A DNA stretch of 21,563 bases from Deltaproteobacteria bacterium (GCA_021163945.1 JAGGTC010000089.1:1-21563); one strand, 5' to 3'. Counted from the stretch's first letter, positions 1-7,889 are shown. Translations and numbers: made by a program. The notes: generated by a model from the sequence alone, not told the origin.

Positions 1-32
1 TTGAAAAAACCGCAAATATTGAGGTACATGAT

Positions 33-401
33 ATGTTCAAAAGGGATTTTTATTCTATATTCCTTAAGGGTATAAGCTCATTATCCATCGTACTAGGTGC
101 TATCTTTTTGACCTTATTTGTCTGGAAAAGGCTTTTGGCCTTTCAGGGTAGAGGAATAAGAAAAGATACGGGCCTAATTAGGATTTTGGCTACTCATTAT
201 TTTTCTCCCCAACAATCTATTGCCTTGGTAGAAATTAATGGTGAGCAAATGGTTTTGGGTATAACGCCTGATAGAATTTCGGTCTTAACAAACTCAAAAA
301 AATCTAACGATTTTAAAGATACATTAAACCAAGAAACAGACAAGATAGAGGAAACAGCAAAGGTGCTAAGAGGAAAATTTGTCAAACTAGAAGAGGTATG
401 A
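33..401 (+). CDS. fliO: Flagellar export gate assembly protein FliO
   Basis: This is a small inner-membrane protein that helps assemble the FliP ring of the flagellar type III export gate. The 122-residue product has one hydrophobic segment at about residues 13-31. A small cytoplasmic domain follows, whose core ([20 protein letters not shown], then MVLGITP) matches the FliO pattern of 'Q-S-I-x-L-V-E-x-G-x-x-x-L-L-G-V'. The rest is a charged tail. The frame stays open to the left edge of the window, but ATG 33 has a Shine-Dalgarno sequence (GAGGT, 21-25) 7 bases upstream and places the membrane segment correctly, so I take it as the start. The gene directly before fliP is the usual place for fliO. 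The stop overlaps the fliP start (ATGA, 398-401). The upstream gene, often fliN, lies outside the window. Confidence 0.88.
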   Translation: MFKRDFYSIFLKGISSLSIVLGAIFLTLFVWKRLLAFQGRGIRKDTGLIRILATHYFSPQQSIALVEINGEQMVLGITPDRISVLTNSKKSNDFKDTLNQETDKIEETAKVLRGKFVKLEEV

Positions 402-1144
402 GAAAGATAATTTTAATTTCAATAATTATCTGTCTTTTTGCCCATCATGTCTTGGCAAAGGAGGCCTCGCCTGGTCTTAATATCAACCTCAATGTCCCAA
501 AGGGACCAGATGACATAAGCAATAGCCTAAAAATCTTAATTTTACTGACTATCCTTTCCTTAGCACCGGCTATTCTGATTATGCTTACCTCCTTTACCAG
601 AATCATAATTGTCTTTTCCATTTTAAGACAGGCATTAGGCACTCAACAGATGCCTTCTAATCAAGTCCTGATAGGTCTTTCTCTTTTTATTACATTTTTC
701 CTCATGACCCCTATCTTCCAAAAGATAAATGAGACTGCTTTAAAACCTTATATAAATCATCAGATCTCCATTGAGACTGCCTATTACAAGGCAATGGGCC
801 CCTTAAGAAAATTTATGTTAAGGCAAACACGTGAGAATGACTTGGCATTATTTGTGAGGTTGTCTAAGATGCCTCGCCCATCTTCACCAAAGGATATCCC
901 TACAAGTGTAATAATCCCTGCCTTTATTATCAGTGAATTGAAGACCGCATTTCAAATGGGGTTCTTTGTATATATCCCATTTTTGGTAATTGATATGGTA
1001 GTATCTTCAGTACTCCTTTCGATGGGGATGCTGATGTTGCCACCAATAATGATTTCACTTCCATTTAAGCTGATGCTCTTTGTCCTTGTAGATGGGTGGA
1101 ACCTAATTGTTGGCTCCATAATCAAGAGCTTTGTAATGGGTTAA
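398..1144 (+). CDS. fliP: Flagellar export gate protein FliP
   Basis: FliP is the main subunit of the FliPQR export channel in the inner membrane, through which rod, hook and filament proteins pass. The product is 248 residues, typical for the family. It begins with a cleavable signal peptide (residues 1-20, ending HHVLA). The strongly conserved family blocks follow: [19 protein letters not shown] with TQQMPSNQV, and near the end [18 protein letters not shown] and [10 protein letters not shown]. Hydrophobic segments lie at about 41-65, 83-103, 185-208 and 213-245. The start overlaps the fliO stop by 4 bases (ATGA), which suggests translational coupling. fliQ follows after 3 bases. Confidence 0.97.
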   Translation: MRKIILISIIICLFAHHVLAKEASPGLNINLNVPKGPDDISNSLKILILLTILSLAPAILIMLTSFTRIIIVFSILRQALGTQQMPSNQVLIGLSLFITFFLMTPIFQKINETALKPYINHQISIETAYYKAMGPLRKFMLRQTRENDLALFVRLSKMPRPSSPKDIPTSVIIPAFIISELKTAFQMGFFVYIPFLVIDMVVSSVLLSMGMLMLPPIMISLPFKLMLFVLVDGWNLIVGSIIKSFVMG

Positions 1145-1147
1145 AAA

Positions 1148-1417
1148 ATGAGCATGGAATTTATCTTAAGTATTGCCCAACAAACAATAAAGGCGATAAT
1201 ACTCATTTCAGCACCTATGCTTATAGCTGGCCTCCTCGCTGGCATCCTGATAAGCGTCCTTCAAGCAGTAACCCAGATACAGGAGATGACATTAACATTT
1301 GTACCAAAAATTATAGCTGTAGTCCTAGCAATAATAATCTTTGGGCCGTGGATGTTACAAATTATAATTGACTTTACAGTCTATATCTTCTCTCAAATCC
1401 CTAATTGTGTGAGGTGA
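1148..1417 (+). CDS. fliQ: Flagellar export gate protein FliQ
   Basis: FliQ is the small helical-hairpin subunit that wraps around the FliP-FliR core of the export gate. The 89-residue product has the usual length and two membrane helices, at about residues 16-40 and 52-78. It carries family features such as PMLIAGLLAGILISVLQAVTQ and the adjoining IQEMTLTFVPKI block. ATG 1148 gives a normal N-terminus; a second ATG six bases later is possible. There is no clear ribosome binding site in the 3-base gap after fliP, so translation is probably coupled to the upstream gene. fliR begins 1 base after the stop. Confidence 0.96.
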   Translation: MSMEFILSIAQQTIKAIILISAPMLIAGLLAGILISVLQAVTQIQEMTLTFVPKIIAVVLAIIIFGPWMLQIIIDFTVYIFSQIPNCVR

Positions 1418-1418
1418 A

Positions 1419-2177
1419 ATGGATTTGATACTTACCTTTTTTTTAGGATTTATAAGAATAAGCTGCATTATCTATTTTCTTCCCCTCTTTGGGAGCTACA
1501 ACGTCCCATGGCAGGTAAAAATGGGGCTGAGTTTTTTTATCACATTGATTGTCTTCCCATTTATTCAGCACCAAAGGATAACAGGAAATATTTGGATTTT
1601 GGCCTTAAATATATGCCATGAACTAATAATAGGCCTGACCATGGCCTTCATTGTCCACTTTGTGTTTGATGGCATTCGGTTGGCTGGTCAATTTGTAGGC
1701 TATCAAATGGGCTTTGCCATTGTAAATGTAATTGATCCCTATAGCAGCAATCAAATTTCTATTACCTCCCAGTTCAAGCAACTTTTGGCACTCCTTGTCT
1801 TTTTGGGCATAGGTGCCCATCACTTTCTAATTACGGCTATTGTAAAAAGTTTTGAGCAGATTTCACTTGGTAATGCAGTTTTTACCGGTAGATTAATGGA
1901 AAATCTGATACATATTTCAGGGGCTATGTTTTCTGTGGCCCTAAAAATAGCTGCCCCTATCTTGGTTACCCTTATCTTTACTAATGTTGCTTTGAGCATA
2001 ATTGCCAGGACCATGCCTCAAATAAATGTATTTATTGTAGGTTTCCCCTTAGAGATTGGAATAGGGCTCTTAATATTTGCTGTATCTATACCATTTTTTG
2101 TCTTTTGCCTGAAGCAATCTTTCCATCAGATGGCCTATGACCTTTTCTCTAGTCTGAGGTTGTTAGGAGGTCATTAA
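1419..2177 (+). CDS. fliR: Flagellar export gate protein FliR
   Basis: FliR is present once per export gate and completes the FliPQR channel; its fold resembles a FliP-FliQ fusion. The 252-residue product is almost wholly hydrophobic, with about six membrane segments. It keeps FliR landmarks: an early ISCIIYFLPLFGSYNVPWQVK block, GIRLAGQFVGYQMGFAIVNV followed by IDPYSSNQISITSQF, and the late MPQINVFIVGFPLEIGIGLL block. The start lies 1 base after the fliQ stop, with a GTGAGGTGAA ribosome binding site inside the end of fliQ. The stop overlaps the flhB start in a TAATG arrangement (2175-2179). Confidence 0.96.
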   Translation: MDLILTFFLGFIRISCIIYFLPLFGSYNVPWQVKMGLSFFITLIVFPFIQHQRITGNIWILALNICHELIIGLTMAFIVHFVFDGIRLAGQFVGYQMGFAIVNVIDPYSSNQISITSQFKQLLALLVFLGIGAHHFLITAIVKSFEQISLGNAVFTGRLMENLIHISGAMFSVALKIAAPILVTLIFTNVALSIIARTMPQINVFIVGFPLEIGIGLLIFAVSIPFFVFCLKQSFHQMAYDLFSSLRLLGGH

Positions 2178-3241
2178 TGGCTTGGTTTAAAGAAGATAGG
2201 ACAGAACCGGCCACTCCGAAACGAAGGACTGAGGCCAGAAAGAAAGGACAGGTTGCAAAAAGCCGGGAAATCCCAACAGCCATAATTATTTTGGTGGCTA
2301 GCACTATATTATATCTTTATGGCCACTACCTAAACAATACTCTCATAGCCTTCTCAAGACAATTTTGGGCCCATGCCAACTCTATGCATGTCAGTCCTTT
2401 GTATCTGGATCATGCTGGTAGGTATATATTGCAAGCGCTATCTTGGGCATTATCTCCGCTCTTTATTGGCCTAATATTTGTGTGCTTATTGACTAATTAT
2501 ATTCAGACAGGTTTTATCCTCAGTGCTGATCCAATTACTCCCAGGCTTTCTCGAATCAATCCTATAAGTGGATTAGGACGCCTTTTTTCACTTACAGCCT
2601 TTGTAGAGCTACTGAAGTCTATCTTAAAACTTTTTGTAATAGCTTATATAACCTATCGTATAATTATACATGAACTTCCTCATTTGCCCGCACTAAGTAC
2701 CCTTTCTATTAATCAAATCATTAGTTATATGGTGAGGATTTCCTTTAATATCTGCATCAAAGTAGGTTTGGTATTATTTATTATAGCATGTCTTGATTAT
2801 CTATATCAGAGATATCAGTATGAACAGAATTTAAGGATGACCAAACAGGAGGTAAAGGAAGAGTACAGGGAAAGAGAGGGCGATCCTAAGATTAAGGCCA
2901 GGATTAGGAGTCTGCAAAGACAGATAGCACGTAGGAGGATGATGCAGGCAGTACCTAAGGCAGATGTTGTAATTACAAATCCTATAAGATTGGCAGTGGC
3001 CTTAAGGTATGAGCACAAGAAGATGGTGGCACCAGAGGTGGTGGCCAAAGGGGCAGGCCTTTTGGCAGAAAGGATAAAACAGATTGCAAGGGCACATAAT
3101 ATAACCATAGTAGAGAATGAGTGGTTGGCACAAATACTCTATAAGACTGTAGAGGTTGGCCAGACTATTCCTCCAACCCTCTATAAGGCTGTGGCAGAGA
3201 TCTTGGCCTATGTCTATAGGCTCAAAGGGAAGAGGTTATGA
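2177..3241 (+). CDS. flhB: Flagellar export switch protein FlhB, with variant NPIR cleavage motif
   Basis: FlhB is the inner-membrane export protein that switches substrate class from rod/hook to filament type. The switch normally depends on self-cleavage at an Asn-Pro bond in the NPTH motif. The 354-residue product has the usual order. A basic N-terminus (TEPATPKRRTEARKKGQVAK) comes first, then four membrane segments between about 32 and 212, a charged linker (KQEVKEEYREREGDPKIKAR) and the C-terminal cytoplasmic domain (VVAKGAGLLAERIKQIA, IVENEWLAQILYKTVEVGQ, AVAEILAYVYRLKG). The expected NPTH motif reads Asn268-Pro269-Ile270-Arg271 (2978-2989), so Asn-Pro is kept but Thr and His are replaced. 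The rest of the domain is intact, so the gene is not decaying. The start overlaps the fliR stop and the end overlaps flhA (ATGA, 3238-3241). Confidence 0.96.
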   Translation: MAWFKEDRTEPATPKRRTEARKKGQVAKSREIPTAIIILVASTILYLYGHYLNNTLIAFSRQFWAHANSMHVSPLYLDHAGRYILQALSWALSPLFIGLIFVCLLTNYIQTGFILSADPITPRLSRINPISGLGRLFSLTAFVELLKSILKLFVIAYITYRIIIHELPHLPALSTLSINQIISYMVRISFNICIKVGLVLFIIACLDYLYQRYQYEQNLRMTKQEVKEEYREREGDPKIKARIRSLQRQIARRRMMQAVPKADVVITNPIRLAVALRYEHKKMVAPEVVAKGAGLLAERIKQIARAHNITIVENEWLAQILYKTVEVGQTIPPTLYKAVAEILAYVYRLKGKRL

Positions 3242-5289
3242 ACAAAGAGCTAATATTTAAAAAGACTGACATTATAACTGCATTAGGGCTAGTAGCAATA
3301 CTTTTGGTTATGATAGTCCCTATCCCTCCTTTTCTTTTAGATATCATGCTTACATTCAATATTAGTTTTTCCCTAATTATCCTTTTAGTATCTATGTATG
3401 TTTTAAAAACACTGGAATTCTCTGTATTTCCATCCTTACTGTTGGTAGCAACCTTATTTCGTCTCTCCTTAAATGTGGCCTCTACTAGATTGATCTTACT
3501 ACATGGCAATCAGGGTCCCCTTGCCGCTGGTAGGGTAATTAACTCCTTTGGCCAATTTGTAGTAGGTGGAAATTATGTAGTAGGTTTTATTGTATTTATC
3601 ATTTTGGTGGTAATCAACTTCATAGTAATTACAAAGGGGGCTGGCCGTATTGCCGAGGTAGCTGCCCGTTTTACCCTAGATGCCATGCCTGGAAAGCAGA
3701 TGAGTATAGATGCCGATTTAAATGCAGGCCTAATAGACGAGGCAGAGGCAAGAAAAAGGAGGGAGGAGATCTCCCTTGAGGCAGATTTTTACGGGGCCAT
3801 GGATGGTGCTAGCAAATTTGTACGTGGCGATGCCATTGCGGCAATAATCATTACCATTATCAATATCCTTGGAGGTCTTATTATAGGTGTCTTTCAAAAG
3901 AAGATGCCTTTGGCCAAGGCTGCTTGTACTTACACAATTTTAACGGTAGGGGATGGTCTAGTTAGCCAAATCCCTGCCCTTATTGTCTCTACAGCGGCTG
4001 GAGTCATTATCTCACGTGCTGCCTCAGAGGCAAATCTGGGCTATGAAATGGGCAAACAGGTATTTTCCCACCCTCGGGCAGTGAGCACTGCCTCTGCTAT
4101 TATATTGGGTTTTGGACTTATCCCTGGCCTTCCACATATCCCATTTATTATCTTAGGCCTATTAGTAGGGATGTTGGGTTATTTAAATACCAAGGCCCAA
4201 AAAACAGCCTTGGAGGAAAAGATGGAATCTGAACACCCAGAGGAAGAAACAATAGAGATTCCTCCTTTAGACCCAATTGGCCTAGAGATAGGCTATCGTT
4301 TGATTAGCCTAGTGGATGTAAGTCAAGGTGGTGACCTTTTGGAGAGGATAAAAATGGTGCGAAAGAAATATGCCAAAGAAATGGGTTTTATCCTACCGCC
4401 TGTTCGCATCAAGGACAACTTGGAACTAGGCCCAAACGCCTATAGCATATTAATTAAAGGGATAGAAATAGCAAAGGGAGAACTAATGCTTAGGCATCAT
4501 CTGGCAATAAATCCAGGCAATATCAAAGAAAAAATAGAGGGAATTGATACAAAAGAGCCTGTCTTTGGCCTGCCAGCTAAATGGATACCTGATAAAGAGG
4601 TAAAGAGGGCAAAGGCCTTGGGCTATACGGTAGTAGACCCTATTACTGTCCTTATTACACATTTTACAGAGGTAGTGAAATGGCATTGCCATGAGCTATT
4701 GGATAGGGAGGAGGTGCAGCGGTTACTTGACAATCTGAAGGCTACTCATCCAAGGGTCGTAGAGGAATTGGTCCCAAATCTCCTAAGTTTAGGTGGTGTA
4801 CAAAAGGTACTTCAAAACCTTTTAAAAGAACAAGTCCCTATTAGGGATTTGGCCACGATCTTAGAGGCCTTAGCCGATTATGCACCGTTGATTAAAGACC
4901 TAGATGTACTTACAGAGTATGTGCGTGAGAGATTGGGTCGGTTTATTGTAAAGCAATATCAATCAAATGGAACCCTACATGTTGTTATGTTAGATCAAGA
5001 GATAGAAGACTTAATTGAAAAATCCATTCAGCAAACAGATTTTGGCAACTATCCTGCCCTTGCACCTGATGTGGCAAATCGTATCATTACGGAAATTAAC
5101 AAAAATGTCGCCAATCTGACAAATCAAGGACACTTACCTATAATTCTTTGTTCTCCTAAAATAAGACGACATTTTAAGCGACTTACAGAAAGGAGTATAC
5201 CTAATTTGATTGTACTTTCCTATAGCGAAGTACCTGATAATGTAAAGATAAAATCAGTAGGTTTGGTAAAGTTTGAGCATGAAAGTTAA
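3238..5289 (+). CDS. flhA: Flagellar export ring protein FlhA
   Basis: FlhA forms the nonameric export ring. Its membrane half takes part in proton-driven transport, and its cytoplasmic half docks chaperone-substrate complexes. The 683-residue product has the normal length. The first ~320 residues hold about eight membrane segments. They also hold the FHIPEP family signature at about 136-164 (AEVAARFTLDAMPGKQMSID and flanking residues) and the preceding LFRLSLNVASTRLIL block. The C-terminal domain follows a Glu-rich linker (EKMESEHPEEETIEIPP) and ends in the usual LVKFEHES-type tail. The start overlaps the flhB stop by 4 bases; flhF begins inside the last 11 bases. The FliPQR-FlhB-FlhA set is complete in this window. 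Confidence 0.98.
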   Translation: MNKELIFKKTDIITALGLVAILLVMIVPIPPFLLDIMLTFNISFSLIILLVSMYVLKTLEFSVFPSLLLVATLFRLSLNVASTRLILLHGNQGPLAAGRVINSFGQFVVGGNYVVGFIVFIILVVINFIVITKGAGRIAEVAARFTLDAMPGKQMSIDADLNAGLIDEAEARKRREEISLEADFYGAMDGASKFVRGDAIAAIIITIINILGGLIIGVFQKKMPLAKAACTYTILTVGDGLVSQIPALIVSTAAGVIISRAASEANLGYEMGKQVFSHPRAVSTASAIILGFGLIPGLPHIPFIILGLLVGMLGYLNTKAQKTALEEKMESEHPEEETIEIPPLDPIGLEIGYRLISLVDVSQGGDLLERIKMVRKKYAKEMGFILPPVRIKDNLELGPNAYSILIKGIEIAKGELMLRHHLAINPGNIKEKIEGIDTKEPVFGLPAKWIPDKEVKRAKALGYTVVDPITVLITHFTEVVKWHCHELLDREEVQRLLDNLKATHPRVVEELVPNLLSLGGVQKVLQNLLKEQVPIRDLATILEALADYAPLIKDLDVLTEYVRERLGRFIVKQYQSNGTLHVVMLDQEIEDLIEKSIQQTDFGNYPALAPDVANRIITEINKNVANLTNQGHLPIILCSPKIRRHFKRLTERSIPNLIVLSYSEVPDNVKIKSVGLVKFEHES

Positions 5290-6340
5290 ACGTTTTGAGG
5301 CAAAAACAATCAAAGAGGCCATCAAACAGGTAAAGGATACATTAGGACCTGATGCAGTTATTTTGTCTGTGAGAAAGTTTGGATTTCTGAATAGACATGT
5401 AGAGGTAACTGCTGCTGCAGACAGCCCTATAATATCCTCATCGAAAGAAGTGAAGGAAAAGTGGGATTTAAAGGAAATTCAGACAGAGATAATGGAGTTG
5501 AAAGCACTTATTGAGGATTTATTTGTTGAAAAGCAGATGTTACATCTCTTTCAATGGACCAAAAGAGGTGATCTGTCAGGGGAAATTGCCTTAAAGATCA
5601 TTGAGGGCATTAAAGAAGGCATATTAGCAGGAATATTAAGAGAAGATGTATCTGTTAAGGAGTTTCTTTATGATCTTTTACTTAAATTGGTAAAGGTGCT
5701 CCCACCCTTAGAAAAACAAAGGCGCATTGCTGTATTTGTAGGCCCAACAGGTATGGGAAAGACCACCACTTTGGCCAAAATAGCAGGGAATTTGAGTAAA
5801 GATAAAAGTGTTGGCCTTATTACACTAGATACAAGGTTGGGGGGCTCAGATTTATTAAGGGCATATGCAAGGCTATTAGAATTGCCTATAGAGGTAGCAA
5901 ACTCTCCAAAAAGATTGCTTGATATAATAAAAAACTATGCCGATAAAGACTTTATCCTCATAGACACCTTTGGTGTAAGCCCTTACAATCAATTTAAAAT
6001 TAAGGACTTGGCACGTTACCTAAATGTAATACCTACATCTTTTATTACATATTTGGTAATTAGTGTAACTACCAAAGAAGAAGAAATTTCAAAAATCGTC
6101 CAAGAATTTGACTTACTAACTATTTCCTCTCTACTTTTTACCAAGATAGACGAGGCAGATATTTTTGGGACTATTTTTAACCAGATGGTATATACAGGAA
6201 AACCCCTGTCCTATCTTACTACAGGGCAAAGGGTGCCTGAGGACATTGAAGTAGCTACTCCAGAGCGGGTAATAGATTTGATTATAAATACGAGAGGTAA
6301 CTACTATGATAGCACCCAAAGAAATAGAAAAGTCTTATAA
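5279..6340 (+). CDS. flhF: Flagellar placement GTPase FlhF, with altered G motifs
   Basis: FlhF is an SRP-type GTPase that marks where the flagellar base is built; its activity is normally stimulated by FlhG. I choose ATG 5279 because it gives the standard N-terminus MKVKRFEAKTIKEAI; an in-frame TTG two codons upstream is less likely. The 353-residue product has a basic N-terminal B domain (1-90), a helical N domain (95-145) and a G domain. Visible G-domain motifs are the P-loop GPTGMGKTTT (155-164), TKID (G4, 288-291) and the late YLTTGQRVPEDIEVATPE block. The G2 motif, usually DTYR followed by two small residues, reads DTRLGG (184-189), one residue short. The G3 motif, usually DTAGR, reads DTFGV (229-233). 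GTP binding looks kept, while hydrolysis may be altered; that is inference. The gene overlaps flhG at its 3' end. Confidence 0.94.
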   Translation: MKVKRFEAKTIKEAIKQVKDTLGPDAVILSVRKFGFLNRHVEVTAAADSPIISSSKEVKEKWDLKEIQTEIMELKALIEDLFVEKQMLHLFQWTKRGDLSGEIALKIIEGIKEGILAGILREDVSVKEFLYDLLLKLVKVLPPLEKQRRIAVFVGPTGMGKTTTLAKIAGNLSKDKSVGLITLDTRLGGSDLLRAYARLLELPIEVANSPKRLLDIIKNYADKDFILIDTFGVSPYNQFKIKDLARYLNVIPTSFITYLVISVTTKEEEISKIVQEFDLLTISSLLFTKIDEADIFGTIFNQMVYTGKPLSYLTTGQRVPEDIEVATPERVIDLIINTRGNYYDSTQRNRKVL

Positions 6341-7196
6341 GTGTGATTCTCAATGGCCTTATGGATGTTTACAAAAGGTCAAAATGAATCAGACAAGGAT
6401 AATCTCAATTACCAGTGGTAAAGGGGGTGTGGGGAAGACCAATATAGTTGCCAATTTGGCCTATACCATTGCTCAATTAGGAAAGAGGGTCTTGGTATTG
6501 GATGCCGATTTGGGATTGGCAAATATTGATATCCTTTTAGGACTTACTCCTAGGTATACACTTGAGCATGTAATTATGGGCAAAAAACACTTGCCTGAAG
6601 TGATTGTCTCTGGCCCTGGTGGGGTGGATATCCTACCCGCTAGTTCCGGGGTGGAAGAGTTGACAAATCTTAACCCTAATCAAAGGGAACACATTTTTAG
6701 TGAATTTTTCTTATTAAATGAAGATTATGACTTTTTGCTCATTGATACTGCCGCTGGTATTTCTTCTAATGTTATCTGTTTTAATGTGGCGGCCTCTGAG
6801 GTTATCAATGTTATTGAACCAGATCCTACCTCCTTTACCGATGCCTATGCCCTTATGAAGGTACTCTCTGTGAAATATGGAGTCAACCATTTTAAAATCC
6901 TGTTAAACTCAGTCAATTCTGAGGAAGAGGCAAAAGGAATATTTGAAAAGATTGAGCTTGTTACGAATAAATTCCTAAATGTAACCCTGGAATATTTAGG
7001 ATTTATCTTTAGGGACAAAAAATTGAAAGAGGCGGTAAGAAAACAACAATTAGTAGTAGAAATTTATCCATATGCAAGGTCTAGTAGGTGTTTCTTTCAG
7101 TTAGCAAGAGTGATTTGCAAAATTCCACATGAAAGTCCTCATTTTAACGGATTTCAGAGGTTTATTCATGGACTTTTTAAAAGGGAAGAATTATAG
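6306..7196 (+). CDS. flhG: MinD-like ATPase FlhG, regulator of flagellar number
   Basis: FlhG (also called FleN or YlxH) is a MinD/ParA-type ATPase that limits flagellar number and acts with FlhF. The 296-residue product has the deviant Walker A motif SGKGGVGKTN (37-46), the switch I region VLDADLGLANIDILLGL (64-80) and a switch II/Walker B region LLIDTAAGISSNV. A C-terminal amphipathic stretch follows, typical of MinD-family membrane targeting. ATG 6306 has a good ribosome binding site (GAGAGGT, 6291-6297) and overlaps flhF by 35 bases. ATG 6384, just before the ATPase core, has a weaker one (AAAAGG). With either start I see no clear DQAxxLR helix, the element that activates FlhF in studied systems; the closest is DSQW at residues 14-17. 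Confidence 0.94.
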   Translation: MIAPKEIEKSYKCDSQWPYGCLQKVKMNQTRIISITSGKGGVGKTNIVANLAYTIAQLGKRVLVLDADLGLANIDILLGLTPRYTLEHVIMGKKHLPEVIVSGPGGVDILPASSGVEELTNLNPNQREHIFSEFFLLNEDYDFLLIDTAAGISSNVICFNVAASEVINVIEPDPTSFTDAYALMKVLSVKYGVNHFKILLNSVNSEEEAKGIFEKIELVTNKFLNVTLEYLGFIFRDKKLKEAVRKQQLVVEIYPYARSSRCFFQLARVICKIPHESPHFNGFQRFIHGLFKREEL

Positions 7197-7205
7197 GAGG
7201 AACAA

Positions 7206-7463
7206 ATGGTTAAGATTATTGATTTAGACCAAATCCTCTCCCAGAGGGAGGCTATAGAAAAAATACAGAAAACCAGGCAAAGGTTTGGCAAAGAGGCAAA
7301 AAGGGTATTTTTTTTAGAGTTGCAAGAAGAAACAGTACGTCAAGAAAAGAGATTGCTATATTCTCTAGACAATAAAGGGGGGAAACTAAAAGGGAAAAAA
7401 GGAAGGCAGAAATCGATAGAAAAAAAGGGGGAAAGAAAAAAACATGTTGATATTACAGCTTAA
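7206..7463 (+). CDS. Small lysine-rich protein of unknown function
   Basis: I do not recognise this 85-residue product. The first ~55 residues look helical and charged (for example QREAIEKIQKTRQRFGKEAK, then LELQEETVRQEKRLL). Residues 57-80 are a Lys/Gly/Arg-rich tail, followed by a short VDITA end. There is no signal peptide or membrane segment, so it is probably cytoplasmic. A strong ribosome binding site (AGGAGG, 7195-7200) starting in the flhG stop codon supports it as a real gene. In many relatives fliA (sigma-28) lies between flhG and flgB. No sigma-factor region is visible here, so this is not a fliA remnant that I can recognise. I have a weak recollection of short charged proteins at this position in other delta-type flagellar clusters, but cannot name a family. 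The gene has long homopolymer runs (eight T near 7308-7315, six G near 7377-7382, two runs of seven A near 7430-7442). Confidence 0.7.
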   Translation: MVKIIDLDQILSQREAIEKIQKTRQRFGKEAKRVFFLELQEETVRQEKRLLYSLDNKGGKLKGKKGRQKSIEKKGERKKHVDITA

Positions 7464-7478
7464 AGGAGGAAGGTAAAC

Positions 7479-7886
7479 ATGGGCAATCTTTTTGATCCTT
7501 CTTTTAAGATTTTGGAAAAGGCCTTAGACTTCTGCAGTCTAAGGCACGATATCCTTGCAGCAAATGTTGCCAATGCAGAAACACCCAACTATAGGCCATT
7601 TGATTTGATATTTAAGGAGGAGCTAAAAAAGGTTACAAACTCAAAAGATAGATTGTGTCTGATACGCACTAATAATATGCATTTAGCCACCTCTACTGAT
7701 GTAGATCAAATCAAACCAAGGTTGATATTGGTACGACCTACTGTTCCAAGTCCAGATGGAAACTGGGTGGATATTGATTACCAAATGGCTCAATTGGCTG
7801 AAAACTCTCTCATGTATCAAGTAATGACCCGCATTCTTTCGCAAAAATTTAATAAATTAAGGTATGCAATAAACGAAGGGAGGTAA
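7479..7886 (+). CDS. flgB: Flagellar proximal rod protein FlgB
   Basis: FlgB forms the cell-proximal part of the flagellar rod. The 135-residue product has the usual length and the rod-family N-terminal motif (RHDILAANVANAETPNYRPF, residues 23-42). Its C-terminal block (DIDYQMAQLAENSLMYQVMT, then a short helix) belongs to the coiled-coil pair of axial proteins. A strong AGGAGG (7464-7469) lies 9 bases upstream of ATG 7479. flgC follows after 3 bases, the standard flgB-flgC pairing. A perfect 10-bp inverted repeat sits inside the 5' end of the gene and is listed separately. Confidence 0.97.
   Translation: MGNLFDPSFKILEKALDFCSLRHDILAANVANAETPNYRPFDLIFKEELKKVTNSKDRLCLIRTNNMHLATSTDVDQIKPRLILVRPTVPSPDGNWVDIDYQMAQLAENSLMYQVMTRILSQKFNKLRYAINEGR
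7521..7545 (+). other. Perfect 10-bp inverted repeat (RNA hairpin) inside flgB
   Basis: GCCTTAGACT (7521-7530) is followed by the 5-base loop TCTGC and then by its exact reverse complement AGTCTAAGGC (7536-7545). In mRNA this would form a stable hairpin about 42 bases after the flgB start codon. It has no T run after it, so it is not a standard terminator. It encodes the flgB residues ALDFCSLR region. It may be chance or may affect mRNA processing or translation. Confidence 0.5.
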
Positions 7887-7889
7887 GGG

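Noticed and set aside
1096..1371. 91-codon plus-strand frame across the end of fliP and most of fliQ
   Set aside because: It overlaps two clear genes in another frame and its product has no family features.
3222..3509. 95-codon minus-strand frame opposite flhA
   Set aside because: It is a mirror of the conserved FlhA coding frame; there is no ribosome binding site or family feature.
5920..5946. Perfect sigma-28 -10 element GCCGATAA inside flhF
   Set aside because: The -35 position at the right spacing reads TGAT, not TAAA, and the bases simply encode Ala-Asp-Lys in FlhF.
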